Shown here piece after piece: positions 27,880 through 36,463 of a stretch of DNA of 64,000 nucleotides. This DNA is from Acinetobacter sp. ANC 4648. GTDB taxonomy: Bacteria; Pseudomonadota; Gammaproteobacteria; Pseudomonadales; Moraxellaceae. The notes under the pieces were generated by a model. That model ran no database searches and was not told where the DNA came from. It was given only the letters and a program-made list of their open reading frames with translations. The position numbers and the translations under genes were made by a program. The stretch covers positions 558,001-622,000 of the forward strand of contig NZ_NEGI01000002.1 in NCBI RefSeq assembly GCF_002135345.1. The letters are read 5' to 3'. The first letter of the stretch is position 1. Every line of letters starts with the position of its first letter.

Positions 27880-28755
27880 CTAAATCAAATATAAAATTAA
27901 ACCATATAGAAAACATATGCCACAGCTCACGATCGTTCCTGAGGCAATATATTTAGCTGAAATTCCTGTTCCCTGATAATGCGTTTCTAATGCCACAATA
28001 TTGGCCGCTGGAGGTAAACAAAACAATAAAAACATGACTCCGATATATTCATGAATATATGGAATCGGTAAAAATTGATATGCTAAGCCACACAAAATGA
28101 CACCACATAATAATTTTAAGCCTGCAACTTTAAAACTTTGTAAAAGATCATATCGATCAACACGAGTATTACGCAACCACATTCCCAAGACACACATACC
28201 AGCAAAACTCATGCCCCATTTTGCGATGCTATAGATTCTATCAATCCATTGATGGTTGTGCAGACTTTGAAAGTCTAGCCCCCTAAATATAAGTGCGATG
28301 AATAGTGCAATGACTGGTGGTGACTGCATCACCTTTTTTATAATCTCTTTAAATGATTGTGCTTCTGAGCTAACAGAAGTGACCGCCCAAGTATTACCAA
28401 AAATAGAAATACCAATATATAAGGCAATCATCGCTGAGCTAATTTCTGAGCCAAACAGTGCTATCGCAATCGGGAACCCTAACCACGCCATATTGGTATA
28501 ACTAAAACAGAGTGATGCTAAGCGATCTTTAGAAATGGCTAAAAAAGCAAAGAACATTAGGAATGCAGCAAAGAAACTAAATAACATTAAACTTAAACTG
28601 CCCTCCCGATAAAACACCATGTTGTAGATGATGACAATCGGAATAAATAGTCGGGCTAACGCAGAAGATAGTAAAGATTTAAGCTGAGTCGATAACGTGC
28701 TTGACGCCAGTATTAATCCACATATAAAAGACAACAGCGGAAATAATAACGCCAC
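27880..28755 (-). CDS. AEC-family (auxin efflux carrier-like) transporter
   Basis: Inner-membrane protein of 291 residues with about ten hydrophobic segments, for example FPLLSFICGLILAS at the N-terminus and FCLLPPAANIVALE-like sequence (FCLPPAANIVALETHY) in the conserved Asn/Pro loop. AEC proteins export small organic anions; the substrate is unknown. The start is uncertain: GTG at 28755 is preferred, a TTG at 28779 is possible. Faces rdgB across a terminator. Confidence 0.8.
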   Translation of the reverse strand: MALLFPLLSFICGLILASSTLSTQLKSLLSSALARLFIPIVIIYNMVFYREGSLSLMLFSFFAAFLMFFAFLAISKDRLASLCFSYTNMAWLGFPIAIALFGSEISSAMIALYIGISIFGNTWAVTSVSSEAQSFKEIIKKVMQSPPVIALFIALIFRGLDFQSLHNHQWIDRIYSIAKWGMSFAGMCVLGMWLRNTRVDRYDLLQSFKVAGLKLLCGVILCGLAYQFLPIPYIHEYIGVMFLLFCLPPAANIVALETHYQGTGISAKYIASGTIVSCGICFLYGLILYLI

Positions 28756-28915
28756 TCGTTCACATCCAAAATTAAGCAATATTTAAATGCTAACACGCTT
28801 TGACTATTTTTCTGAAAACTATAGATCATTGATTGTCTTGAAATTGAAATATCTACGTCACTTTTTTGTCACATATAACTGTTGATATAGGCTTAATAAA
28901 ATAGGAGTTAAAACT

Positions 28916-29140
28916 ATGGCTGGCTTATCAATTTGGCATGTACTCATTTTCGCAATCGTGGTGATTTTATTATTTGGTACATCAAAACTCAAAAACTTAG
29001 GTAAAGATGTTGGTGGTGCCGTAAAAGATTTTAAAAAATCAATTAAAGAAGAAGAAGCAAGCGCTGCTTCTCTGACTGAACCACGCACTTTAGAACATCA
29101 AAATAATCATACTGATGTGAACTCTACAGTGAAACACTAA
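28916..29140 (+). CDS. tatA: Sec-independent translocase subunit TatA
   Basis: A 74-residue pore-forming Tat subunit. Single N-terminal helix [18 protein letters not shown], the conserved FG hinge, then an amphipathic helix ([18 protein letters not shown]) and a charged tail. AGGAG precedes the ATG. tatB follows 17 bases later. Confidence 0.95.
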   Translation: MAGLSIWHVLIFAIVVILLFGTSKLKNLGKDVGGAVKDFKKSIKEEEASAASLTEPRTLEHQNNHTDVNSTVKH

Positions 29141-29157
29141 ACTGGGAGATGTAAATC

Positions 29158-29616
29158 ATGTTAGATGTAGGTTTTTCTGAACTTCTGGTTTTTGGCATTA
29201 TCGCTCTATTGGTTTTAGGTCCTGATAAACTTCCTGAAGCTGCGCGCTTTGCTGCAAAATGGTATAGCAAATTCAAACGTGTGATCAGTAATGTTCAAAA
29301 TGATATCGATCGTGAATTACGTCTATCCGAGTTTCGCGAACAAATGCAAAATGAAATGCAACGCATTCAAGAACTGGAACAGAAAGTGCAGGCTCAGATG
29401 CAAGAATTACAACAACAATCTATTACTGCTGCAGAAAAAGAATTACCCACAGCATCATCGTCCAATAAAAATTTATCTTTAACCTATCACTTTATACAAC
29501 CGACAGTTCCTTCATTTTATTTGTTAGAAACGTGGATAAAGCAACAACAGTGCTCTTATGTGTATATTCCGCCCGTTAAAACAGTATACCAAGCGCAATT
29601 ACAGGTGGCGGTATGA
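29158..29616 (+). CDS. tatB: Sec-independent translocase subunit TatB
   Basis: Substrate-receptor subunit paired with TatC, 152 residues. N-terminal helix with the conserved Glu (FSELLVFGIIALLVLGPDKLP), then an amphipathic helix and a long Gln/Glu-rich coiled coil to about residue 90. The last 50 residues are a less conserved aromatic-containing tail ending in QLQVAV. Its stop overlaps the tatC start by four bases. Confidence 0.94.
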   Translation: MLDVGFSELLVFGIIALLVLGPDKLPEAARFAAKWYSKFKRVISNVQNDIDRELRLSEFREQMQNEMQRIQELEQKVQAQMQELQQQSITAAEKELPTASSSNKNLSLTYHFIQPTVPSFYLLETWIKQQQCSYVYIPPVKTVYQAQLQVAV

Positions 29617-30401
29617 CAACTTCTCTTTCGCCACAACTTCAAAATCCATCGAGTTCAGCTGAAGAGCCGACTCAACTTGAAGCAATGCCCATCACCAAGC
29701 ACTTAATGGTATTGCGTCAGCATCTATTCAAAATAGTCGGCATTTTCATCGTTATCTTTTTTTGCTTACTACCGTTTGCCAATAAAACTTATTCGACCTT
29801 ATCTGAACCATTAAGAGCCCAATTACCACTTAACTCAACCATGATTGCAACAGATGTTACTGCAACATTTATGGCACCCTTTAAGCTGAATTTTTTTATC
29901 GCATTAATGTTGGCTATGCCATTTGTGATTTATCAAATTTGGGCCTTTCTAAAACCAGCATTGTATGAAAAAGAAAAGAATTTAGCATTTCCTTTATTAT
30001 TTGGCAGCATTTTTCTATTTTATTCTGGAATTGCATTTGCCTACTTTGTCGCTTTACCTTCTATCTTGCATTTCTTCATGAGTGTATCACCAGATACAGT
30101 GGCGCCAATGACTGATATTAATAGCTACTTGGCATTTTGCTTAAAGTTATTTTTAGTCTTTGGGGTCACTTTTGAAATCCCAATTATCACCCTAGTCCTT
30201 ATTTTAATTGGTTTTGTTAGCACAAAAACATTGGCTGAAAAGCGACGCTTTATTATTGTCGGTTGTTTTTTCATTGCTATGTTTATGACACCACCCGATG
30301 CTATTTCTATGATTATGCTAGCCATTCCAATGTGGTTACTCTTTGAAATGGGTCTGCTATTAGGCAAAATCATTGAAAAGCGTAAAGTAGCAGCAACCTA
30401 A
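29613..30401 (+). CDS. tatC: Sec-independent translocase subunit TatC
   Basis: Six-span inner-membrane core of the twin-arginine translocase, 262 residues, which recognises the signal peptide. MPITKHLMVLRQHLFK matches the cytoplasmic N-terminal HLxELR-like signature, YQIWAFLKPALYEKEK the first loop, and FGVTFEIPI the conserved Phe-Glu in the fourth segment. ATGA overlap with tatB. The operon ends in a long hairpin that begins at the stop codon. Confidence 0.95.
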   Translation: MTTSLSPQLQNPSSSAEEPTQLEAMPITKHLMVLRQHLFKIVGIFIVIFFCLLPFANKTYSTLSEPLRAQLPLNSTMIATDVTATFMAPFKLNFFIALMLAMPFVIYQIWAFLKPALYEKEKNLAFPLLFGSIFLFYSGIAFAYFVALPSILHFFMSVSPDTVAPMTDINSYLAFCLKLFLVFGVTFEIPIITLVLILIGFVSTKTLAEKRRFIIVGCFFIAMFMTPPDAISMIMLAIPMWLLFEMGLLLGKIIEKRKVAAT

Positions 30402-30448
30402 AATAGCGTCATAAAAGTAAGTCAATTCGGCTTTTATGACGCTATTTA
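30401..30448 (+). terminator. Long inverted repeat ending tatABC
   Basis: Perfect 17-bp arms AAATAGCGTCATAAAAG (30401-30417) and CTTTTATGACGCTATTT (30431-30447), starting in the last base of the tatC stop. The T tract is short, so it may be a terminator or an mRNA 3'-end stabiliser. Confidence 0.7.
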
Positions 30449-30513
30449 GCTCTATTTATCTTCAATATTTGTAAAATAAAATATATGTCTTTCGAACTAT
30501 ACTTCTGCATAAA

Positions 30514-31293
30514 TCAACTGGGCTCCAGCACCTGTTGAATAAGCTCTCCAGCATGTTCACCTTGTTGAGTTTTTTCAATCCAATCTATTTTTTGCTGAGT
30601 AATTCGTAAAAAGTTAGAACAACGGGTTCCATAAATTGGACTTTGAATAAAAGTAGAGGAAAGTAATTGCTCCATTTCTGGATGAATACCCGTTTCAGGT
30701 AATAAATCAGGAAAAATTTTCCGCTCATCTTCCAAAATATCCCATGCTGTATATTGCAGGTTCGCTTCAGGCAGCGAAGACAATTGCATCATTGGTAGAA
30801 ACTCTTGAGTAAAACGTTTGCGCAAATGCTTGGTCTTTTCCCAATCATCCGATAACAGACCATTGGAAACCACATACACGCCTCTCGATAATACTTGCGG
30901 TGCTTCACCTCGATTACTCATATACACCGCTTGTACGCGATCGCCAATAAATAAATTAAAACCAGCGTAATCACGTTGTATTTTTTCAAGTGCCTGTGCA
31001 AAGCGTATCGGTGTTTGTTCAGACTCTAAAAAATCTTGAATGAGTTGTCCTCTTGAGGTTGCATACGTCGTTTTATCAGCACCATTACGATAATTGGTCA
31101 CAATTGCCCACCGACCTTGTGCAGTCACTCCCATCCATGTTCCACCCGACTGTAAATCTTGTCCCGCAATAATTGGGCTATGTTCCCAAGCATGTAATTG
31201 AGCACTCGGCCGATGATAAAATTCATCTCGATTGGAAAGTAAACATAAGGACTGGTCATCTAAAACCTGCCAAGCCAGTGCCACAATACACAT
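30514..31293 (-). CDS. NRDE (TANGO2-like) family protein
   Basis: A 259-residue protein whose N-terminus is the family signature MCIVALAW...LLSNRDEF, with the NRDE motif at about residues 20-23. The N-terminal cysteine at position 2 suggests an N-terminal-nucleophile hydrolase-like fold, as inferred for the family. SGGTWMGVTAQGRWAIVTNYR is the second conserved block. Biological role in bacteria unknown. Divergent from lgt. Confidence 0.85.
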   Translation of the reverse strand: MCIVALAWQVLDDQSLCLLSNRDEFYHRPSAQLHAWEHSPIIAGQDLQSGGTWMGVTAQGRWAIVTNYRNGADKTTYATSRGQLIQDFLESEQTPIRFAQALEKIQRDYAGFNLFIGDRVQAVYMSNRGEAPQVLSRGVYVVSNGLLSDDWEKTKHLRKRFTQEFLPMMQLSSLPEANLQYTAWDILEDERKIFPDLLPETGIHPEMEQLLSSTFIQSPIYGTRCSNFLRITQQKIDWIEKTQQGEHAGELIQQVLEPS

Positions 31294-31387
31294 AAGTTAT
31301 TCTCTTTTAGTTTTACACATTGAATGTACAACATTTTTTATATGTTTCAGCTAAAATCTGTGCAAAACACAAGATCAAGGAACTGGA

Positions 31388-32212
31388 ATGCTGACCTACC
31401 CGAATATTGACCCCGTTGCAGTTGCACTGGGTCCCCTACAAGTACATTGGTATGGACTAATGTATTTACTGGCATTTCTATGTGCTTGGGGACTTGCAAC
31501 CTATCGTGCTAAACAACGTGATCAATGGTCATCTGACATGGTCTCTGATTTAGTATTTTATGGTGCTTTAGGGGTGGTCATTGGTGGACGTATTGGTTAT
31601 GTGATTTTCTATGAATTTGATAAATTCTTAGTTGATCCCATTTGGTTATTCAAAGTCTGGACGGGTGGCATGAGCTTCCATGGCGGCTTTTTGGGTGTCA
31701 TGATTGCCATGTTAGTATGGTGTCATAAATATAAGAAAACTTGGTTCGAAACGCTGGACTTTATTGCACCGTGTGTACCCACAGGTTTAATGTTCGGACG
31801 TATTGGCAACTTCATTGGGGGTGAATTATATGGCCGCCAAGTATCTGATCCTAACTTTATTTTTGGTATGATTTTTCCTACAGATCCACTGCAGTTGGTG
31901 CGTCATCCCTCACAAATTTATCAAGCGCTTTGTGAAGGCTTATTACTGTTTATTATTCTTTGGTTCTATAGTGCTAAACCGCGCCCTCGCATGGCAGTTT
32001 CAGCAGTGTTCCTCATGGGATATGGCTGTGCACGCTTCTTTATGGAGTTCTTTCGTGAACCTGATGCCGATCAAGGCTATATCTTGTTTGGCTGGATGAC
32101 TAAAGGTCAAATACTATCTTTACCCATGATTTTGATTGGTCTGTGGATGATTTGGTACGCTTACCAAAAGAAAATTTTTGATTGGGGTCCACAGAAAAAT
32201 ACCCAAAAGTAA
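31388..32212 (+). CDS. lgt: Prolipoprotein diacylglyceryl transferase
   Basis: Inner-membrane enzyme adding diacylglycerol to the lipobox cysteine. It is 274 residues with seven predicted spans. GGRIGYVIFYE and the signature MSFHGGFLGV (catalytic His region) are visible, with GRIGNFIGGELYGR the Lgt signature. Its products here would include the META and DUF2846 lipoproteins. Followed by a strong terminator. Confidence 0.96.
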   Translation: MLTYPNIDPVAVALGPLQVHWYGLMYLLAFLCAWGLATYRAKQRDQWSSDMVSDLVFYGALGVVIGGRIGYVIFYEFDKFLVDPIWLFKVWTGGMSFHGGFLGVMIAMLVWCHKYKKTWFETLDFIAPCVPTGLMFGRIGNFIGGELYGRQVSDPNFIFGMIFPTDPLQLVRHPSQIYQALCEGLLLFIILWFYSAKPRPRMAVSAVFLMGYGCARFFMEFFREPDADQGYILFGWMTKGQILSLPMILIGLWMIWYAYQKKIFDWGPQKNTQK

Positions 32213-32255
32213 GCTGAACATAGTAAATAATACGGGTAGACGTTTAATTATCTTG

Positions 32256-32286
32256 AAAAAAAATGAAGCCGTGCTTCATTTTTTTT
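32256..32286 (+). terminator. Terminator of lgt
   Basis: AAAAAATGAAGC-CGT-GCTTCATTTTTT stem-loop with flanking A and T runs. Confidence 0.9.
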
Positions 32287-32328
32287 CATATGCTAAAGTT
32301 ATCCCAATACTTTTGATCTTGATGAACT

Positions 32329-32703
32329 ATGCTTGAATTTTGGTTTAACCCTCAAACATCACTGGCAAAAAAATTATTGATTCTTATCGTAATCGCAATA
32401 ACAACAGCGATTCTTTATAAAATTCGACCACTCCCTATTGATGCAATTTTGATGTTTTTAGGTACAGGCATTATTTTTCTAATTTGCCGCTATTGCAAAA
32501 CACATTTTGCTGCTCAAAATTCAACAACTTTGATATACCGATTATTGACGTGGATTCCAATTGCGCTATTAATTGCACTTATTTTTAAGAACATGCAAAA
32601 TGGCGAAATTCTGATTCCCGGCGCACAAGGTATTGGCTTTATGGCTTTAGCTGTCTGTCTATTTTCCCCGCTGTCTTTATTACATAAAAACAAACCTGAG
32701 TAA
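32329..32703 (+). CDS. Small multi-span membrane protein (copy A of a tandem pair)
   Basis: A 124-residue protein with about four hydrophobic segments (LLILIVIAITTAILY, IDAILMFLGTGIIFLIC, WIPIALLIALIF, GIGFMALAVCLFSPL). No family recognised and no catalytic motif. It begins MLEFWFNPQ, much like the following gene, which begins MFNFWYSNQ. The two share segment spacing and several identical positions, so I take them as diverged duplicates. Own promoter after the lgt terminator; next gene starts nine bases later. Confidence 0.75.
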   Translation: MLEFWFNPQTSLAKKLLILIVIAITTAILYKIRPLPIDAILMFLGTGIIFLICRYCKTHFAAQNSTTLIYRLLTWIPIALLIALIFKNMQNGEILIPGAQGIGFMALAVCLFSPLSLLHKNKPE

Positions 32704-32712
32704 TGCTGAATC

Positions 32713-33084
32713 ATGTTTAACTTTTGGTATTCAAATCAATGTACGCGACAGATTAAACTCATCATCTGCATCGTCACCTGCACGATTATCTATGCTTGTT
32801 CATCAATACAACAACTAACACCACTGTTTACAGGTATCAGTCTAAGCATTGGTCTGATGATTCATATGCTCCGAAATGTGAGTCTAAAAATTTCAACTGA
32901 CCATCCATATAAACAAGGTTTTCAGATTTTATTTTCAATACTTCCAATCATTAGCTTAATCACGTTAATTAACCTATTACCTGCACAAAATAAAATCTAT
33001 TTAGCGATTCAATGCATTGCTTTTACTGCAATAGGCTTATTTATTGTGTCAATTTATGAAAATCGAGCAAAACGTTTTGAATAA
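32713..33084 (+). CDS. Small multi-span membrane protein (copy B of a tandem pair)
   Basis: A 123-residue protein with about four hydrophobic segments and the same length and layout as its upstream neighbour. Shared features are the MxxFW start, KL at about residues 15, PIxxLIxLI in the third segment and a related fourth segment. Probably cotranscribed with copy A. Function unknown. Confidence 0.72.
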   Translation: MFNFWYSNQCTRQIKLIICIVTCTIIYACSSIQQLTPLFTGISLSIGLMIHMLRNVSLKISTDHPYKQGFQILFSILPIISLITLINLLPAQNKIYLAIQCIAFTAIGLFIVSIYENRAKRFE

Positions 33085-33160
33085 ATAAAAGGAAGTTCTA
33101 ATACACATTCGCTCCCTTTTACATTCAAGCAATCCACTCTAATAACTCTTTTGAATATTT

Positions 33161-33697
33161 TTATAAATTTATTCGATAATATTCATAAGTAACTTCTGCA
33201 TCTTTATAGACATTATAGCTACGCTGTTTAAAGTCTGACACCCACTCTAAACCAGTAAACCCAGCAATATGCCCAAATCGATGTCTATTGGTTCTATTGA
33301 TGATGTAGATATCGCCTTTTTTAGGATGATCAAATGCTGGTTGAATTTGTCGATATCCAATCTTGGTCAGGGTATTCCCCCAATCTGCTGCAGCAACAGG
33401 GTGTTTTACAAAGCGCGCACCTGCGGTTTCTAACGCAATACGAATACTTTTTGCGCACATTGCTGAGCTTCTTCTGCTCGAAACACCTGCTAACTTTTGA
33501 GTGAACTTACTCACATCAATGGAGTCTGAATTTTCAAAATTAAAACTTCTGAAACCGACATTTTCAACTTTTTTGTTTCTAGAACCTGAATGAGATTTTA
33601 TTTCAGGTCGATGCTTCTGTGATGCTGTGGATCGAATTACAATATGACTTGCAGGCGCAACATTATCATACACATCAACATGTTGGTCATAAATCAT
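33161..33697 (-). CDS. Putative Cys/His peptidoglycan amidase, effector-like
   Basis: A 178-residue protein without signal peptide. Residues 1-70 are polar and poorly conserved-looking. Residues about 78-178 look like an NlpC/P60-type papain-fold amidohydrolase: Cys81 starting a helix (SAMCAKSIRIALETAG), AADWGNTLTKIGYR, then KKGDIYIINRT, His143 in RFGHIAGFTG, and EWVSDFKQRS. The C...GDI...GHIA...WVSDFKQ pattern resembles peptidoglycan amidases used as type VI secretion effectors or phage lysins. No secretion, immunity or phage gene is adjacent except a DUF1963 gene upstream. Function is inference. Confidence 0.6.
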   Translation of the reverse strand: MIYDQHVDVYDNVAPASHIVIRSTASQKHRPEIKSHSGSRNKKVENVGFRSFNFENSDSIDVSKFTQKLAGVSSRRSSAMCAKSIRIALETAGARFVKHPVAAADWGNTLTKIGYRQIQPAFDHPKKGDIYIINRTNRHRFGHIAGFTGLEWVSDFKQRSYNVYKDAEVTYEYYRINL

Positions 33698-33884
33698 GCT
33701 TTAACCTCTAACGTCTCTCAAAGAATTAGTCCCGTTGCAAAACGGCGACTTCATTTCGTGAAGCAGGGATAGTAAGCATCGAATCTTAAATTTTCACACC
33801 ATAAAATGTAAGCAAATTTATCATTGTAAATAAGAATACTTTAACTCACTCTTTATCATTAGATTTTAAAAACTAATTTTTTGT
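33698..33884. other. Upstream region of the amidase-like gene
   Basis: AT-rich DNA with the promoter of the amidase-like gene presumably inside. There is no ORF of note. A GC-richer patch at about 33728-33775 includes CCCGTTGCAAAACGG-like inverted bases. Nothing assignable. Confidence 0.4.
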
Positions 33885-33915
33885 AAAAAAGCGGTACTCA
33901 TGTTTTAGTACCGCT
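33885..33915 (-). terminator. Terminator downstream of the DUF1963 gene
   Basis: AGCGGTACT / AGTACCGCT 9-bp stem with an A run to its left, read as a T run on the minus strand. It separates the DUF1963 gene from the amidase-like gene. Confidence 0.85.
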
Positions 33916-33991
33916 CAAATTAAAACCAACTTGAATTATTTTTTAAAATTTAACTGTCTATTTTTAGAATAAACAGTGCTTTACAATATAA

Positions 33992-34831
33992 TTAACTGCA
34001 ATCCCAATTGTATAAAACCTTTGAAAAATCACGTTTTTTTAAATCATCGGGATGAATAAAAAAATTACCGACACCGACATCGCCCCACATAATATCGTTC
34101 CCCTCACTTGCATCACTATCAATTTGCAATAACAAGACATAGTCTTGAATATTTTTTTCATACTCTCGTGGATCAGACTGTGTGAAAAAAGGATAACCCA
34201 TCAAACGATGCCCATTTGCAGAAAATTTTTCACAATAGGGTTCCAACCATTCTTCATAGAAATCTTCACCCTCAAACTGTTCTTCAAAATCATAAAGCTG
34301 TTCTACTGCTAATACTTTCTGCCCAAAAGAAAAATCATCAACACTAATATATTGAACCACAGGTTTAAACTCGATACGGTATTGACCTGAAATTGGTGAA
34401 TAGTATTCTTCATCTTTAAATTGAGTTAAATAGGAGCTAAAGTCTTGCTGAAGTTGAGTTTTATCTAAAATCACATCATCAAAAAATAAAACTCGAAATC
34501 CATTCTGTTGTTGCCCCTTTTCAAAATTAGCACCGTATAAATCATCACCACCAATAAAAAATTGTAAAATTCCTGTTGCAGGTAGGTCTGGATGTAAAGG
34601 TATCTCTGAAAAATTAATTTGTGCCAGCAATTTAAGTGGAATACTGTTTGAATCAATAGGATATTGATGATTTACAGGTACATAGGGCGCGCCGCCTACT
34701 TTACTTTGCCACAAAGCCAAATTGTCATCAGAAACCAACGTCATTTCTAAACTTGGTGTAGCCGTGATCAAAATTTTCTCTTTATAGGGTTGAATCGTTT
34801 CAGGAATATCACTCCAACTCATATTCATCAT
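33992..34831 (-). CDS. DUF1963 (YwqG-like) protein
   Basis: A 279-residue acidic cytoplasmic protein. SKVGGAPYVPVNHQYPI near residues 44-60, LLAQINFSEIP and LQFFIGGDDLYG, and the C-terminal LLLQIDSDASEGNDIMWGDVGVGNFFI are the DUF1963/YwqG hallmarks. The family role is unknown; in Bacillus subtilis ywqG lies beside a toxin-antitoxin locus. Here it lies upstream of the amidase-like gene, but a terminator divides the two. Confidence 0.8.
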   Translation of the reverse strand: MMNMSWSDIPETIQPYKEKILITATPSLEMTLVSDDNLALWQSKVGGAPYVPVNHQYPIDSNSIPLKLLAQINFSEIPLHPDLPATGILQFFIGGDDLYGANFEKGQQQNGFRVLFFDDVILDKTQLQQDFSSYLTQFKDEEYYSPISGQYRIEFKPVVQYISVDDFSFGQKVLAVEQLYDFEEQFEGEDFYEEWLEPYCEKFSANGHRLMGYPFFTQSDPREYEKNIQDYVLLLQIDSDASEGNDIMWGDVGVGNFFIHPDDLKKRDFSKVLYNWDCS

Positions 34832-34999
34832 TGTTCTCTCTTGTTGTCTATTTTAAAATTAGGATCAAAATAATCTGTCTTAAAAACCATGTCTATTTAG
34901 TATAAACTCTATGACTATTTAGAAATATTACGGAATCATCGTTGAACGACACAAACTGTCACCTGTGTTGTCATTTATGATCCTCAGACTGGGAAATTT

Positions 35000-35842
35000 A
35001 TGAAAGCGTATTTAGACCTTCTACAACACATCCTCGACAACGGCGGCGATAAAGGCGACCGTACAGGTACAGGTACACGTTCTGTATTTGGTCATCAGAT
35101 GCGTTTTGATCTTTCTAAAGGTTTTCCACTCCTCACAACCAAGAAAGTTCATTTTCGCTCTATCGTCATTGAACTATTGTGGTTTTTAAAAGGTGATACC
35201 AATGTCCAATATTTAAAGGACAATAAAGTAACGATTTGGAATGAATGGTCTACCGCTGAACAAACTGCTCGTTTTGGTCGTCCAGAAGGAGAGCTGGGCC
35301 CTGTTTATGGTCATCAATGGCGTAATTTTGGTGCAAGCAAAAAAGAAAATGGTTTATATGAACAAGATGGTTTTGATCAAATCCAATGGTTAGTCAATGA
35401 AATTAAAACCAATCCCAATTCACGCCGTTTAATTGTGTCTGGTTGGAATCCTCAAGAAGCAGGACAAGTGGCATTGCCACCCTGCCATACCTTATTCCAA
35501 TTTTTTGTTCAAGATGGCAAGCTCTCTTGTCAGCTCTATCAACGTAGCGCAGATGTATTCTTAGGTGTACCTTTTAATATTGCTAGTTATGCCTTACTTA
35601 CCCATATGATTGCACAAGTCTGTGGTCTGGCTGTAGGTGATTTTGTTTGGACGGGCGGTGACACACATCTATATGTGAATCATTTTGAGCAAGCACAATT
35701 ACAATTAAGCCGCGAACCTTTAGCGTTGAGCCAATTAAAACTTAATCCCGAAATCACCGATCTTTTTGATTTTAAATTTGAAGATATTGAGGTCATCGGC
35801 TATGAATCACATCCAGCAATTAAAGCTCCAGTAGCAGTTTAA
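35000..35842 (+). CDS. thyA: Thymidylate synthase
   Basis: Methylates dUMP to dTMP with methylene-tetrahydrofolate. It is 280 residues. The catalytic Cys is in [12 protein letters not shown] at about residue 155, with [12 protein letters not shown] near the N-terminus and [15 protein letters not shown] in the nucleotide site. It is followed by folA 76 bases later, which restores tetrahydrofolate from the dihydrofolate made here. Confidence 0.97.
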   Translation: MKAYLDLLQHILDNGGDKGDRTGTGTRSVFGHQMRFDLSKGFPLLTTKKVHFRSIVIELLWFLKGDTNVQYLKDNKVTIWNEWSTAEQTARFGRPEGELGPVYGHQWRNFGASKKENGLYEQDGFDQIQWLVNEIKTNPNSRRLIVSGWNPQEAGQVALPPCHTLFQFFVQDGKLSCQLYQRSADVFLGVPFNIASYALLTHMIAQVCGLAVGDFVWTGGDTHLYVNHFEQAQLQLSREPLALSQLKLNPEITDLFDFKFEDIEVIGYESHPAIKAPVAV

Positions 35843-35918
35843 AGATTGATTTAAATATTCATCCTCCTCCCTTACTCAGCTCTATCTGCCTATTGGGAGG
35901 AATTTAAAAGAGTTCTTT

Positions 35919-36437
35919 ATGGCTTATCAAAATTTCGAAATTGTGCATGTCGTAGCAATGGATCAACAACGCTGTATTGGTAAAGGTAATGATTTACCTT
36001 GGCATATTTCAGCAGATCTCAAACACTTTAAAGAAATCACGCAAGGTGGTGTGGTGGTGATGGGGCGAAAAACCCTTGAATCGATGGGCCGTGCCTTACC
36101 GAAACGTATCAATTGGGTGATTACTCGAGACCCTAACTGGACATTTGAAAGTGTTAAAGTTGCACACAGTATTGAAGAAGCATTAGAACAAGCTATTCCA
36201 GATGTTAAAGCCTCAGAAAAACCTGAGTCTATTTTTATTATTGGCGGTGGTGAAATCTTTAAACAAACAATTGCGATCACGGATCGTCTAGAATTGACAC
36301 ATGTAGAACTTGATGTTCAAGGTGATGCTCATTATCCTGAAATCCCGAAAGAATTTAAAAAAATAGCCAGTGAATCACACCGTGATGACAAAACAGCTAT
36401 TGCTTTTGAGTTTGCAACATATCAAAAACAAACCTAA
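35919..36437 (+). CDS. folA: Dihydrofolate reductase
   Basis: Reduces dihydrofolate to tetrahydrofolate with NADPH; target of trimethoprim. It is 172 residues. AMDQQRCIGKGNDLPWHISADLKHFK is the N-terminal site region with the catalytic Asp. MGRKTLESMG and IIGGGEIFK bind cofactor. Pairs functionally with thyA. Confidence 0.96.
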   Translation: MAYQNFEIVHVVAMDQQRCIGKGNDLPWHISADLKHFKEITQGGVVVMGRKTLESMGRALPKRINWVITRDPNWTFESVKVAHSIEEALEQAIPDVKASEKPESIFIIGGGEIFKQTIAITDRLELTHVELDVQGDAHYPEIPKEFKKIASESHRDDKTAIAFEFATYQKQT

Positions 36438-36463
36438 AACTTATTCATTAAAAATAACTAAAT

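Noticed and set aside
33161..33697. Phage lysin or prophage remnant
   Set aside because: No holin, structural, integrase or attachment-site sequence is nearby; flanks are core genes.
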